Made by a program: the position numbers and the translations under genes. Below the pieces are notes generated by a model. It had not been told where the DNA came from. It saw only the letters and a list, made by a program, of their open reading frames with translations, and ran no database searches. Positions 40,880-49,753 of a DNA stretch of 64,000 nt are shown here, in pieces. Within the stretch, counting starts at the first letter, position 1. Each line of letters starts with the position of its first letter. Source of the DNA: UMGS1668 sp035447605 (GTDB lineage: Bacteria > Bacillota > Clostridia > Oscillospirales > Ruminococcaceae); NCBI GenBank assembly GCA_035447605.1, contig DAOTHJ010000005.1, positions 27,855-91,854 of the forward strand. Direction: 5' to 3'.

Positions 40880-43825
40880 TCACTGTTCCTCCGGCTTCAC
40901 GAGCACCGCATATTTTTTGATGATCTCCGTGGCCAGATCCCGGAGTTCATCCGGTAGCATCCCCACCGGGCCGCCGATCGGATCGTATTTGAAGACGCTG
41001 CCGCCATAACGGAAGCGGCAGTTGTTGCCCTCCCCGGTCACGAAGAAGCCGTCGTTTTTGCCGGTGCGGAAGTCTTCCTCATCGAGATAGAGCGTGAATT
41101 TTTCTTCATAGGGCTTGCCGTCGTACGGGCAGTAGCAGGCGCAGGCCCCGCATTCGTCGCAGAATTCGGCGATATGTAAAATGGAGCGGGTGCCGTCCGG
41201 CAGCGTGATGCGGAGGTTGGCCCGGTTCGGGCAGCACTCCACGCAGGATTCGCAGACCGTTTCGCACTCGAGGCAGCGGCCGCTCTCCGGGCATTTGGCG
41301 CAGTCGGCCACCATTTTGCTGCGCTTTTGCAGGAAGCCGAGATCCGGTGCCTCGTTGAAGGGCAGCCAGCGATCCCCATGAAAGCGGATCAGTTTCGAGG
41401 CGAATCTCTGCGCGTCGGCGACCGCCTCGGCAACCGAAGTTCGGCCGCGCGCCGCGTCACCGATCACGGAGACATCCCTGTCGGCCTCTTCAAAGAGCGG
41501 AGACGCGGCGCGCTCTCCCAACGCCGCGAGCACGCAGTCCGCTTCCACCTTATCCTTTTCACCGGTATCGATCATCGGAACGGTGCCGTCCTTCTGCGGC
41601 TCTCCGGGCGCGGTTTTGTGGCAGAGCAGCCACCCGCCGCGGAGCCCGGTCGGCAGAAGCAGTTCCCGGAACTGGATGCCCTCGCTCTTTGCGGCGGCGA
41701 TCATCTCCGGGCGCGCGTCCGTCAGCCCCATCGGACCGTCGGCCACAACGGTGACGGAATCGACGGAGGGCAGGCGCTTGACTGAGCGGGCGGCATCCAC
41801 GGCTTCCATGCCGCTGCCGACGACCGCCACGTTTCCGACATAGGATTCCGCGAGGGAATCCGGGTTTTTCTTATAAGCTTCGAGAAATTCCAGCGCGCCG
41901 GTGCTCTTCCCGAAGGCGAGCTTCAGCGGAATCGGTTCCTCCGCGCCGACGGCGAGCACGATATGCTCATACCCGAGATCCCGGAGTTCCTGTAAGGACG
42001 TGACCTCGTGATCGAGCTCCAGCTCGACGCCGAGGGCCTGCATCAGCGTGACGTCCCACTCGATATCCGAATCCGGAATTCGGAATTTCGGAATGTATTT
42101 CTGAACGGCGCCGCCCGGACGCCCGGATTTATCAAAAACGGTGACGAGGCAGCCCCTTCTCGCAAGGAAGGCGGCCGCGGCGATTCCGGCGGGGCCGCAT
42201 CCGACGACGGCCACCCGCATGTTATCCTTTTTCGTCTCGGAGAGGGTGTCGAGGAGGTCAAAGCAGGCATCCTTTGCCGTGCGGTAGCGCTCACCCCGGA
42301 TGTCGATCGGGCATTCGTAGAAGCGGCGGGTGCAGGCATCCATGCACGGATGAGTGCAGACCGCTCCAGTCGTAAAGGGCAGAGGGTTCCGCTCAAGGAT
42401 GACGCCGAGTGCCTCCTTCTTCTTTCCGTCTTTAATCAGGCGGAGAAGATAGGGAATATCCTGCCCCAGCGGGCAGGCGTTCCGGCAGGGAGAGATCCCA
42501 CAGGTTCCGGTCGGGATCGGGCCGGGCGTCTTTTTTGCGGGGAGCAGATAGCGGTTTTTATACCTTCCGCTCTCGTAGACTTCCTTCTCGATATCCGGCA
42601 GGCTGCTTGTAAAGATGCCGGAGAACTGCGCGTAATCGCAGCGGGAGACCGCGTCGGCGATCTGTTTGAGGCGGATGTGAGCGCCGGGCTTCATCAGCTC
42701 GGAGGCAAACGTGACCGGCCAGACCCCGGCTTCAAAAAGCTTCGCTGCGGTTGAGATGTCGGCGCCGCCGGAATAGGAGATGCGTAAGCCTCCGCCGTAC
42801 TCGTTTGCAATCTTTTCGGCGAGCGCGAACGTGACCGGGAACAGCGCCTTTCCGGTGAGAAGCATCTCGCCGCCGGGCAGCGCTTCCTGTCTGCGGACGG
42901 GCAGGCCGCCGCTGACCTTGACGCCGAATTCGAGGCGGTAGGAATCGGCAAGAGACTGCAGCCGCAGGAACATGGCCTTTGCGTCGTCAAACTGCACATC
43001 CCGGTCGAAGCGCTCCTTATCGAGCTCCAGATCGCCGTAGCCGTTGATATCCAGAATGCCACGGACACTGTAATAGCCGAGCATCGTCGGATCGATCTTC
43101 ACAAAGGTGTGGAGCTTCTTTTCCTCAATGAGCCATGCGGCCGCGGCCTCAATCTCCTCCGCCGTGGCACCGGGCGCCGGCACATAGGTGACGGAATCGC
43201 TGACCCGGGCGCTGATGTCGGAGATATAGGAGCCATCCACACCGTCCAGAAGATCCATGTGGGCGCGGGCCCAGTTCTCGCATTCACGCCAGACCGGCGT
43301 GTATTCGGCGCTCCTGAGGCCCTCGATAAAGCTGTCGACGTCATGGGACTTCAGTTCCTCGAGGCTGCCGCTGAGCGACATGTTGAAAACAAAGCCCTCC
43401 TGCACGCCGAGGTCGTAGCCGGAGGAGATCAGCTTGACCGCATACCACGCCTTGACATACTCGTTGAAGGCCTGCTCCGCGGAAAGCTCCGTCGCGTTAC
43501 CGATGTGGAACATCTCGCCGGGCACATCCATATAGGGCTTCGGCGCCGGCTTCTGCTCCCCTGCGGAAAGCAGCTCTCCGGAGAGAGTGCGGAGCTCGAT
43601 ATACCGGGCTCCCGCCGCGTAGGCCGCGACGATGCCCTGCGCGAGCTGCGTGACCGGGCCTGCGGCAACGCCGATCGGGTTTTCGATCCGCTGGCCGAAG
43701 ACGGGGATTCTGGCCTTCCCCGCATGATAAAGATCCGTAACGCCGAAGATGCTCCCCCGGTCGTTATGCTCGGCAATAATCATGCCCATCAGCTTTTGAA
43801 AAGACAACGGCTTTAAAATCCCCAT
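40880..43825 (-). CDS. ygfK: YgfK-type FAD/Fe-S oxidoreductase (putative selenate reductase subunit)
   Basis: A 981-residue protein close in layout to E. coli YgfK. Residues 1-~450 form a dihydroorotate-dehydrogenase-like barrel (SIFGVTDLYH, PIGVAAGPVTQLAQGIV). A Cys cluster follows (CGISPCRNACPLGQDIP), then FAD-binding VAVVGCGPAGIAAAAFLARRG and a second nucleotide motif VAVVGSGMEAVDAARS. The C-terminus has ferredoxin-like motifs (CAKCPESGRCLECETVC, CDECGACACYCP). ATG 43825 follows GGAGGCC; the longer upstream reading is non-coding. YgfK is required in anaerobic urate/xanthine degradation clusters. Here only it and a hydantoinase homologue are present. Confidence 0.88.
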   Translation of the reverse strand: MGILKPLSFQKLMGMIIAEHNDRGSIFGVTDLYHAGKARIPVFGQRIENPIGVAAGPVTQLAQGIVAAYAAGARYIELRTLSGELLSAGEQKPAPKPYMDVPGEMFHIGNATELSAEQAFNEYVKAWYAVKLISSGYDLGVQEGFVFNMSLSGSLEELKSHDVDSFIEGLRSAEYTPVWRECENWARAHMDLLDGVDGSYISDISARVSDSVTYVPAPGATAEEIEAAAAWLIEEKKLHTFVKIDPTMLGYYSVRGILDINGYGDLELDKERFDRDVQFDDAKAMFLRLQSLADSYRLEFGVKVSGGLPVRRQEALPGGEMLLTGKALFPVTFALAEKIANEYGGGLRISYSGGADISTAAKLFEAGVWPVTFASELMKPGAHIRLKQIADAVSRCDYAQFSGIFTSSLPDIEKEVYESGRYKNRYLLPAKKTPGPIPTGTCGISPCRNACPLGQDIPYLLRLIKDGKKKEALGVILERNPLPFTTGAVCTHPCMDACTRRFYECPIDIRGERYRTAKDACFDLLDTLSETKKDNMRVAVVGCGPAGIAAAAFLARRGCLVTVFDKSGRPGGAVQKYIPKFRIPDSDIEWDVTLMQALGVELELDHEVTSLQELRDLGYEHIVLAVGAEEPIPLKLAFGKSTGALEFLEAYKKNPDSLAESYVGNVAVVGSGMEAVDAARSVKRLPSVDSVTVVADGPMGLTDARPEMIAAAKSEGIQFRELLLPTGLRGGWLLCHKTAPGEPQKDGTVPMIDTGEKDKVEADCVLAALGERAASPLFEEADRDVSVIGDAARGRTSVAEAVADAQRFASKLIRFHGDRWLPFNEAPDLGFLQKRSKMVADCAKCPESGRCLECETVCESCVECCPNRANLRITLPDGTRSILHIAEFCDECGACACYCPYDGKPYEEKFTLYLDEEDFRTGKNDGFFVTGEGNNCRFRYGGSVFKYDPIGGPVGMLPDELRDLATEIIKKYAVLVKPEEQ

Positions 43826-43914
43826 CTTATGGCCTCCGTACCTCGTTTTGTCCCACCGGCGGTTCTGCCGGAAGCAAGATCCGCCACAAGAGGCGGATAT
43901 AATTATACAAAATA

Positions 43915-43943
43915 ATAATAGCATGAACACGGTGCGATTACAA
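43915..43943 (-). promoter_or_regulatory. Probable promoter of ygfK
   Basis: TTGTAA (43943-43938), a 17-base spacer and TATTAT (43920-43915) on the minus strand. The leader then contains the hairpin ATCCGCC/GGCGGAT at 43878-43897. Confidence 0.55.
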
Positions 43944-44105
43944 GCCGCGCCGCCCCGGTTTTTCGCTCTCCAACCTATGGAAGGTTCTCTTTTGCCGGAG
44001 GTTTTCTCCATACAAGAATCCATCCCGCATACAAAAAATGAGACCAGAAACAGCAGCATTGCGGGGATGCAGGAACCATGCCCGGCATAATTTTCGAAGT
44101 GGTCT

Positions 44106-44335
44106 TTGCAGATGAAAAACATGGGAAACAGATGCCGGGGCCATCGTATTCTCCAAAAAACTCATAAAAATAAACTTCCCCTGTCAGGGCGAAAAAAGCG
44201 CTGTTTTTCTGGCCAGGCCCCCTCCCGCGTACAGAAAAAGCGTGTCTGAACCAGATCTGAAAAGCTCCGTTCCCGCAGGCAAAAACATAAAACAGACGTC
44301 CCGGCGCCGCCGCATCGTCCGAAAAATCCCTTAAA
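44106..44335 (+). repeat. Two diverged copies of a short interspersed sequence
   Basis: About 65 bases around 44116-44175 and 44270-44330 share GCAGnnnAAAAACAT, AAACAGA and CGTnnTCC-AAAAA blocks in the same order. They resemble loosely the 6889/7017 repeats (AAACAGA, CGGATGCTCCCGG, AAAAG). The whole 43826-44394 gap otherwise shows no gene. Confidence 0.45.
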
Positions 44336-44394
44336 AGCAGGCCTTCCGTTTCAAGGCGGAGAAACGCGCCGCCTTTTCTTCCCCGGAAACGGCA

Positions 44395-44423
44395 TTTACA
44401 ACGATGGGCGCTTAGGGTATAAT
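44395..44423 (+). promoter_or_regulatory. Promoter of mtaB
   Basis: TTTACA (44395-44400), a 17-base spacer and TATAAT (44418-44423). Confidence 0.85.
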
Positions 44424-44455
44424 AAAATATTAGTTTGTATAAATGGAGGACACCG

Positions 44456-45784
44456 ATGAAGGCCGCATTTTATACCCTTGGATGCAAGGTCAACCAATAT
44501 GAGACGCAGATCATGGAGCAGGAATTCCGCAAGGCCGGGTTTGAAGTTGTGGACTGTGAGGAGGAGGCGGACGCCTATATCGTCAACTCCTGCACCGTCA
44601 CCGGCACCGGCGACCGGAAATCCCGCCAGATGGTGCACCGTTTTCGCCGGGAGCATCCCGGTGCCGTCGTCGCGCTGACCGGCTGCTTTCCGCAGGCTTT
44701 TCCGGAGGAGGCGGCCTCCGTGCTCGAGGCGGACATCATCCTCGGCGCAGCTGACCGGAGCGAGCTTCTGCCTGCCGTGCTCGACGCGCTGGACGGCAAG
44801 CGTGTCGTCCACATCACGCCGCATACGCCGGGCGAGCCCTTTGAGCCGATGACGGCCGAGGGCATGCTCGACCGCACCCGCGCCTTCGTTAAGATTGAAG
44901 ACGGCTGCGACAACCGCTGCGCCTACTGCATCATTCCGAAAGCGAGGGGCTATGTCCGCTCGAAGCCGCTTCATGATCTCGAACGGGAGCTGGAACTCCT
45001 CTCCGCCAAGGGATACCAGGAGGCCGTACTCTCCGGCATCAACCTGCCGTTTTACGGCAAGGATCTCGGCCTCAGGCTCGCCGACGCCGTGGAGCTCGCC
45101 TGCCAAATCATGCCCAGAGTCCGTCTTTCCTCGCTCGAACCGGAACTCCTGACCCGGGAGGACGTCGAGCGCTTCGCCGGCATGGAGAGCTTCTGCCCGT
45201 CGTTCCACCTTTCACTTCAGAGCGGCTGTGACCGCACGCTTGCCGCGATGCGCCGCCGATATAACACCGATCTCTACCGCAGCGTGGTGGCGAATATTCG
45301 GGATGTCTTTGAAAATCCGGCGCTTACCACGGATCTGATGGTCGGCTTCCCGGGAGAAACGGAGGAGGATTTCGAGGAGAGCCTCGCTTTCATCCGGGAG
45401 ATTGCCTTCGCCAAAGTACACGTCTTTGCCTATTCCAGAAGGCCCGGCACCGACGCTGCCGTCATGCCCGGCCAGATTTCCAACGCGGAAAAGGCGCGCC
45501 GCTCCGACCGCATCTCCGAGGCGGCCGCCGAAACCAGAGCGACGTTTCTGCAAAATATGGTGGGCCGGACCGAAGCGGTGCTCATTGAATCGGAGATCCG
45601 CAACGGCCTGATGCAGGGCTACACCAAAAACTATGTGCCGGTCACGATTCCCGCGGTCAAGAGCCTGCTCTGCACGGTGCAGGACATCCTGATCAACGGA
45701 ACGGACGGCGACGTCTGCACCGGAATCATCAAAAATCCGCCGGTCGGATACCAACCCGGCGGCATGTTCGGAGAAGAAGAATGA
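44456..45784 (+). CDS. mtaB: MtaB, tRNA t6A37 methylthiotransferase
   Basis: A 442-residue MiaB-family radical SAM enzyme converting t6A to ms2t6A at position 37 of tRNA. It has the N-terminal UPF0004 domain (YTLGCKVNQYET, NSCTVTGTGDRKSRQ, LTGCFPQ), the radical SAM motif CDNRCAYCIIP near 154-164 and a C-terminal TRAM-like part. YTLGCKVNQYE and the IKVQDGC-like IKIEDGC favour MtaB over MiaB or RimO. ATG 44456 is behind TGGAGGA. The chrA pair overlaps its stop codon. Confidence 0.92.
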   Translation: MKAAFYTLGCKVNQYETQIMEQEFRKAGFEVVDCEEEADAYIVNSCTVTGTGDRKSRQMVHRFRREHPGAVVALTGCFPQAFPEEAASVLEADIILGAADRSELLPAVLDALDGKRVVHITPHTPGEPFEPMTAEGMLDRTRAFVKIEDGCDNRCAYCIIPKARGYVRSKPLHDLERELELLSAKGYQEAVLSGINLPFYGKDLGLRLADAVELACQIMPRVRLSSLEPELLTREDVERFAGMESFCPSFHLSLQSGCDRTLAAMRRRYNTDLYRSVVANIRDVFENPALTTDLMVGFPGETEEDFEESLAFIREIAFAKVHVFAYSRRPGTDAAVMPGQISNAEKARRSDRISEAAAETRATFLQNMVGRTEAVLIESEIRNGLMQGYTKNYVPVTIPAVKSLLCTVQDILINGTDGDVCTGIIKNPPVGYQPGGMFGEEE

Positions 45785-46326
45785 CCACCTATTTTCAGCT
45801 TTTTGTCTCTTTTTTCAAAATCGGCCTGATCATGTTCGGCGGCGGATACGCCATGCTGCCGGTGCTTGAGCACGAGGTCGTCGACCGGCGCGGCTGGCTG
45901 ACCGGTGAGGACCTGATCGATCTGTTTGCTCTATCCCAGTGCACGCCGGGCGTCATCGCCGTCAACGTTGCCACCCATACCGGTTATAAAAAGCGCGGCG
46001 TCCTTGGCGCGGCGTTCTCGACGTTGGGCGTCATCATGCCTTCCCTTATTATCATTACAATCATTGCCGCCGTGCTGAACAATATCGCAGATATCCCCGC
46101 GGTTCAGTCGGCGCTCTCCGGCATCCGGATCGCCGCCTGCGCGCTGATGATCAAGACCATGGTGAAGATGTGGAAAAACGGCATTCGGGATTGGTTCGGC
46201 GCCGTAATCTTTGCCGCCGTATTCGTTCTCACCGCCTTTACGGAGGTCTCCACCGTCTGGTCGGTGCTTGGGGCGCTCCTGATCGGCATTCTCTCCTTCC
46301 ATAGCGAAAGGGAGGCGGAAAAATGA
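45781..46326 (+). CDS. chrA: Chromate-transporter family protein, N-half type
   Basis: A 181-residue membrane protein of the short-chain CHR family. It shows FKIGLIMFGGGYAMLPVLEHEVV near the start and QCTPGVIAVNVATHTGYKK near 56, the CHR signature. It has about five to six helices. Short CHR proteins come as two adjacent half-size subunits, as here. The start overlaps the mtaB stop (ATGA). The physiological ion is not certain. Confidence 0.9.
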   Translation: MTTYFQLFVSFFKIGLIMFGGGYAMLPVLEHEVVDRRGWLTGEDLIDLFALSQCTPGVIAVNVATHTGYKKRGVLGAAFSTLGVIMPSLIIITIIAAVLNNIADIPAVQSALSGIRIAACALMIKTMVKMWKNGIRDWFGAVIFAAVFVLTAFTEVSTVWSVLGALLIGILSFHSEREAEK

Positions 46327-46889
46327 GCAATTTTCTGCTTCTCTGCTGGGAATTCTTCAAGGCCGGGCTTTTTGCGGTCGGCGGGGGGCTTGCCACGCTG
46401 CCCTTTATCCATGAGATGGCCCGGAACTACAACTGGTTTACCGAGGCCGACGTGGCAAACATGATCGCCGTCTCGGAATCCACACCGGGACCGATGGGCG
46501 TCAATATGGCCACCTTCGCCGGTTACAAAGCCTTCGGCATTCCCGGAGCGCTCGCGGCCACTTTTTCGCTTGTGCTTCCCTCTTACGTCATCATAATTGT
46601 CATCGCAAAATTTCTCGATAAGTTCAGTGAAAATCCGCACGTCATGGATGCTTTCTACGGACTGCGCCCGGCGGTCGCCGGTCTGGTGCTCGCGGCGTGG
46701 CTCTCCATTTTTCAGATCGCGGTGCTGACCCTGCCTCGTTTTCAGGAGACAGGCGTCTGGACCGACCTCGCGAATCCTGTCGCCGCCGTGATTTTCGTGC
46801 TGCTGCTCGTCGCTTCCTACCGCTTCAAAAAGATTCCGCCCGCGGCTTTCATCGCTGCCGGCGCTTTATTGGGAGTTCTTTTCCTATAA
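46323..46889 (+). CDS. chrA: Chromate-transporter family protein, C-half type
   Basis: A 188-residue partner of the preceding gene, overlapping it by four bases. It has FKAGLFAVGGGLATLPFIHEMA and SESTPGPMGVNMATFAGYKAFG near 57, the same CHR signature with the halves differing in detail. Together they should form one antiparallel transporter. It is last in the mtaB unit. Confidence 0.9.
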   Translation: MSNFLLLCWEFFKAGLFAVGGGLATLPFIHEMARNYNWFTEADVANMIAVSESTPGPMGVNMATFAGYKAFGIPGALAATFSLVLPSYVIIIVIAKFLDKFSENPHVMDAFYGLRPAVAGLVLAAWLSIFQIAVLTLPRFQETGVWTDLANPVAAVIFVLLLVASYRFKKIPPAAFIAAGALLGVLFL

Positions 46890-46933
46890 AGAAAGCCCCC
46901 GGAATCCCCGCGAAAAAAGACGGAAAAAAGCTC

Positions 46934-46962
46934 TTGACAAGACCCGTCTTCTTATGTATAAT
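46934..46962 (+). promoter_or_regulatory. Promoter of the tRNA pair
   Basis: Perfect TTGACA (46934-46939), a 17-base spacer and perfect TATAAT (46957-46962), 32 bases before tRNA-Asp, as expected of a strong stable-RNA promoter. Confidence 0.92.
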
Positions 46963-46994
46963 TATCAACGTTGGCCGTTGAGATGGTCACATGT

Positions 46995-47071
46995 GGCCTG
47001 GTAGTTCAGCTGGTTAGAACGCTAGCCTGTCACGCTAGAGGTCGTGGGTTCGATCCCCATCCAGGTCGCCA
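46995..47071 (+). tRNA. tRNA-Asp (GTC)
   Basis: Cloverleaf of 77 bases: acceptor GGCCTGG/CCAGGTC, D-arm AGTTCAGCTGGTTAGAA, anticodon loop with GTC (CCTGTCACG), T-loop GGTTCGATCC and encoded CCA. Confidence 0.96.
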
Positions 47072-47074
47072 CTT

Positions 47075-47150
47075 GCTGATGTAGCTCAGTAGGTAGAGCA
47101 CATCCTTGGTAAGGATGAGGTCACGCGTTCGAATCGCGTCATCAGCTCCA
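47075..47150 (+). tRNA. tRNA-Thr (GGT)
   Basis: Cloverleaf of 76 bases: acceptor GCTGATG/CATCAGC, anticodon loop TTGGTAA with GGT between CATCC and GGATG, T-loop GTTCGAATC and encoded CCA. It is three bases after tRNA-Asp. Confidence 0.96.
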
Positions 47151-47151
47151 T

Positions 47152-47199
47152 CAAGCCTCCGAAAAAATGGCTTAAACAAGCCACGAACGGAGGCTTTTT
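47152..47199 (+). terminator. Terminator of the tRNA operon
   Basis: AAGCCTCCG (47153-47161) pairs with CGGAGGCTT (47188-47196), with an inner TGGCTT/AAGCCA hairpin, then TTTTTG. Confidence 0.9.
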
Positions 47200-47300
47200 G
47201 TTAAGCTGATGTTTTACCCTGAGTAACAATAAAACGCACAAATCCGCATCGTTTGACATGGTCATCGTGTCAAAATCGTGTCAACTTTTCACCCCGATTT

Positions 47301-47477
47301 ACATGAAAAAAAGCCGTTCGGAATCACACCGGACGGCTTTTTATTATACAGATTTGGGCTGTTATTTTGCTCCCATAACCGGCATTTTCGGTCTGGATTC
47401 TTAAAATTGAAGCATAATTCAATGGTCAACGGGGATGCTTGACGGGCCGGCGAGAACCACGGATTGGGCCTGCCAGC
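47301..47477. repeat. Left copy of a ~180 bp direct repeat flanking the island
   Basis: It begins CATGAAAAAAAGCCGTTCGG, contains the hairpin GCCGTTCGG/CCGGACGGC with a T-run, then ACCGGCATTTTCGGTCT and GACGGGCCGGC, and ends TGCCAGC. The copy at 51610-51790 has the same order with an estimated four-fifths identity. The repeat includes a terminator usable on both strands. Confidence 0.85.
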
Positions 47478-47562
47478 GGTCGCCCTCCATACGGATGACC
47501 GGCACCAGATTCTTGTGTTGGTCAAAGCCTTTCGCTCGTGAAAACGGGTCAATCTGTTTTTC
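47419..47562 (-). pseudogene. 3' fragment of an unknown gene
   Basis: An open frame without a start encodes about 47 residues, including FSRAKGFDQHKNLVPVIRM and ending in PVDH. A TGA stop lies directly upstream in frame, so only the C-terminus is left. The end overlaps the left direct repeat. I do not recognise the family. Confidence 0.5.
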
Positions 47563-47620
47563 AATTGCTTGTCATGAGAGAATTCTTATCTTTCTTCGAA
47601 GAATTTCTCATGAGACTCAA

Positions 47621-47842
47621 TTATATTTCTTCCGTCTCCCACTCCCATCCCGCGGCCACACGTTTCATGACTTGAGCAAACCGTTCTTTTTCCTTGCTGT
47701 CGGTGGTGCGGAAGCGCTCCAGCGGGATGTGATAGCGGGAACAAATCTTATCCTTGAGGCGGTCCCGTTCGGCCTGCGGACTGCCTTCCTGGTGATAGCG
47801 ACTGCTGTCCACTTCAACGATCAGGCACTTGGTACCTGCAGA
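47621..47842 (-). pseudogene. C-terminal fragment of a DUF2726-like protein
   Basis: About 73 codons without a proper start encode KCLIVEVDSSRYHQEG, then LKDKICSRYHIPLERFRTTD and GWEWE near the end. The pattern of a catalytic-looking Asp with a following HxE/K-rich stretch resembles the DUF2726 nuclease-like fold, weakly. It is 5'-truncated next to an unrelated gene end. Confidence 0.55.
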
Positions 47843-48340
47843 TTATGTGTTGACGACAAAATTCCACTCCAGACAATAACTATAATTTAGATTTGGCTGT
47901 TTCTGTTCTACAACATAAACAACAAATTCTCCATCTTCTTTTGCAGTAATCGGCTTTCGCTCGACTTCATATTTTGGTGTCATTAGTTTGTCTGCATAAA
48001 CGACTTTGTAAACATCCTTTAATAATCCCCTTTTTGCTTTTACTCTAATAACCAATTTGTCAGTATGAATACTAACAATCTGAGCATAGTAGGGATTCAT
48101 AATATGAGCCCCATCTTTGACGTCAATTCTTGTTTTATATGATATGATTTCATCTTTTTTAAGTGGTTCTATCAAAGTCAGAATTCCAACATAAGGCTGT
48201 GTCCCATTATCTTTTACTTGATAAGTATAGGCTTTTTCAGTAGAATTTTTCTCTCTTCGAAAATCCGTAAGATTCATTCCATCAAAGGTGCTTCCGGTCC
48301 AAAACAAACAATTGGGAATTTGGGAGATTTCATCGTGCAA
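47843..48340 (-). CDS. Unrecognised AT-rich protein, probably 5'-truncated
   Basis: An open frame of 165 codons from a TTG. The sequence is beta-rich (YVGILTLIEPLKKDEIISYK, YKVVYADKLMTPKYEVERK) with no motif I can name. In-frame codons before the TTG continue a helical stretch (AQIQALHDEISQIP) up to a stop, which suggests the original N-terminus was cut off. Base composition is clearly more AT-rich than the backbone. It may be a remnant rather than a working gene. Confidence 0.5.
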   Translation of the reverse strand: MHDEISQIPNCLFWTGSTFDGMNLTDFRREKNSTEKAYTYQVKDNGTQPYVGILTLIEPLKKDEIISYKTRIDVKDGAHIMNPYYAQIVSIHTDKLVIRVKAKRGLLKDVYKVVYADKLMTPKYEVERKPITAKEDGEFVVYVVEQKQPNLNYSYCLEWNFVVNT

Positions 48341-48493
48341 TGCCTGAATTTGTGCCTATTGTGGTAAAGAGGCTATAATCGTGCACTAAAATGCGGCAAT
48401 ATCCGGCACAAACCTATCTTTTATTTGACTCATTAACACTGGGCTGATATACTTTTTGTGTATTGGCATACAGCCGACTGAGAGGAACAGCAT

Positions 48494-49753
48494 ATGGATA
48501 CGACCGCACGCTTTGATATGAAATCGCCGCCTATGCGGCAAAAATGGTATTTGCAGGGCTTGACATGGCTGATCAGCTTTCCGGCTGTCTGGTCTCACAA
48601 AGCCGAGATAACAAAGATTCACTGTGAAGGCCTGAAACCGCCCTTCATTTTTCTGGGAAATCACAACGCTTTTTTTGATTTTAAGGTGGCCACGGCTGCC
48701 CTATTTCCGTGGAGGGCAAACTATGTGATCGCTATCGACGGTTTTTTGAAAAGGGAGGCTCTGCTGCGGGCAGTCGGCGGCGTCTGCAAAAGGAAGTTCA
48801 CATCGGACGTGCAGTTAGTGCGGCAAATTAAAAAAGTGCTGGATAACGGCGATGTGATGGTTATTTATCCCGAAGCGAGGTATTCGCTGTGCGGCACTCA
48901 GGCTGTGCTTCCAGATTCTCTTGGGAAGCTGTGTAAGTTGATGCGTGTGCCTGTCGTAACATTTATTACCCATGGCCACCATATCGACTCCCCGTTCTGG
49001 AATCTCCGTCCCAGAAAAGTGACGCATACGGAAGCGGTGATGAAGCAGCTTTTTACAGCTGAGGAAGCTGCCGCGGCGTCCGCAGAGGTGATAAATGACG
49101 CCATTCGCAAGGAATTTCAGTATGATGATTATAAGTGGCAGAAGCAGAAAGGCGTTCTCGTCGATGTACCGTGGCGGGCGGAGGGCTTACACAAGGTTCT
49201 TTATCAGTGCCCACACTGCGGTGAGGAATACCGTATGCGTTCCGATAAGAACGAGCTTTTTTGTGAGGCTTGCGGCAAGCGCTACCTAATGAGTGAGCTA
49301 GGAGAGCTTGAGGCCGAGAGCGGTAAGACAGAGTTTTCACATATTCCAGACTGGTACGAGTGGGAGCGGCAAAATGTCCGGCATGAGGTTGAGACTGGTG
49401 TCTACAGCTTCTCCGCTCCTTGCCATGTGGACTCATTACCCAACTCAGCGGGTTATATTAGGCTCGGCGACGGGATACTGAAGCACGATATGAACGGCTT
49501 TGCAGTTAGCGGTATCGGCACAAATGGTGATCCGTTCAAAATGGAGAAGTCTGTCAGCTCTATGTACTCCTGCCATATAGAATACAATTATCTTGGCCGT
49601 TTTGGAGATTGTATCGACCTTAACACACTCATCGATACATACTATATCTACCCGCATGGTGAAGAGTTTTCCGTAACAAAAATGGCCCTTGCGACAGAAG
49701 AATTATATTTTCACGCGCAGATGCAGAATTCGCAGGATAAAAATACCGTATGA
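48494..49753 (+). CDS. PlsC-like acyltransferase with C-terminal zinc ribbon
   Basis: A 419-residue protein. Residues ~50-190 form a lysophospholipid acyltransferase domain with the HX4D motif in GNHNAFFDF near 57 and YPEARYSLCG in place of the usual EGTRS motif near 125. A zinc ribbon with CPHC and CEAC follows near 238-260, and then a 150-residue domain I do not recognise. ATG 48494 is behind GAGAGGAA. Composition differs from the backbone, so it likely came with the island. It may acylate a lipid or glycolipid; the ribbon is unusual for PlsC. Confidence 0.82.
   Translation: MDTTARFDMKSPPMRQKWYLQGLTWLISFPAVWSHKAEITKIHCEGLKPPFIFLGNHNAFFDFKVATAALFPWRANYVIAIDGFLKREALLRAVGGVCKRKFTSDVQLVRQIKKVLDNGDVMVIYPEARYSLCGTQAVLPDSLGKLCKLMRVPVVTFITHGHHIDSPFWNLRPRKVTHTEAVMKQLFTAEEAAAASAEVINDAIRKEFQYDDYKWQKQKGVLVDVPWRAEGLHKVLYQCPHCGEEYRMRSDKNELFCEACGKRYLMSELGELEAESGKTEFSHIPDWYEWERQNVRHEVETGVYSFSAPCHVDSLPNSAGYIRLGDGILKHDMNGFAVSGIGTNGDPFKMEKSVSSMYSCHIEYNYLGRFGDCIDLNTLIDTYYIYPHGEEFSVTKMALATEELYFHAQMQNSQDKNTV

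Noticed and set aside
43938..44165. Minus-strand frame extending the ygfK reading upstream
   Set aside because: The family N-terminus begins at 43825 with a good ribosome site; the upstream codons cross the promoter.
47210..47300. attL-like site with short GTGTCAA repeats after the tRNA genes
   Set aside because: The GTGTCAA copies are short, no tRNA 3' end duplication was found at the other side of the island, and there is no integrase.
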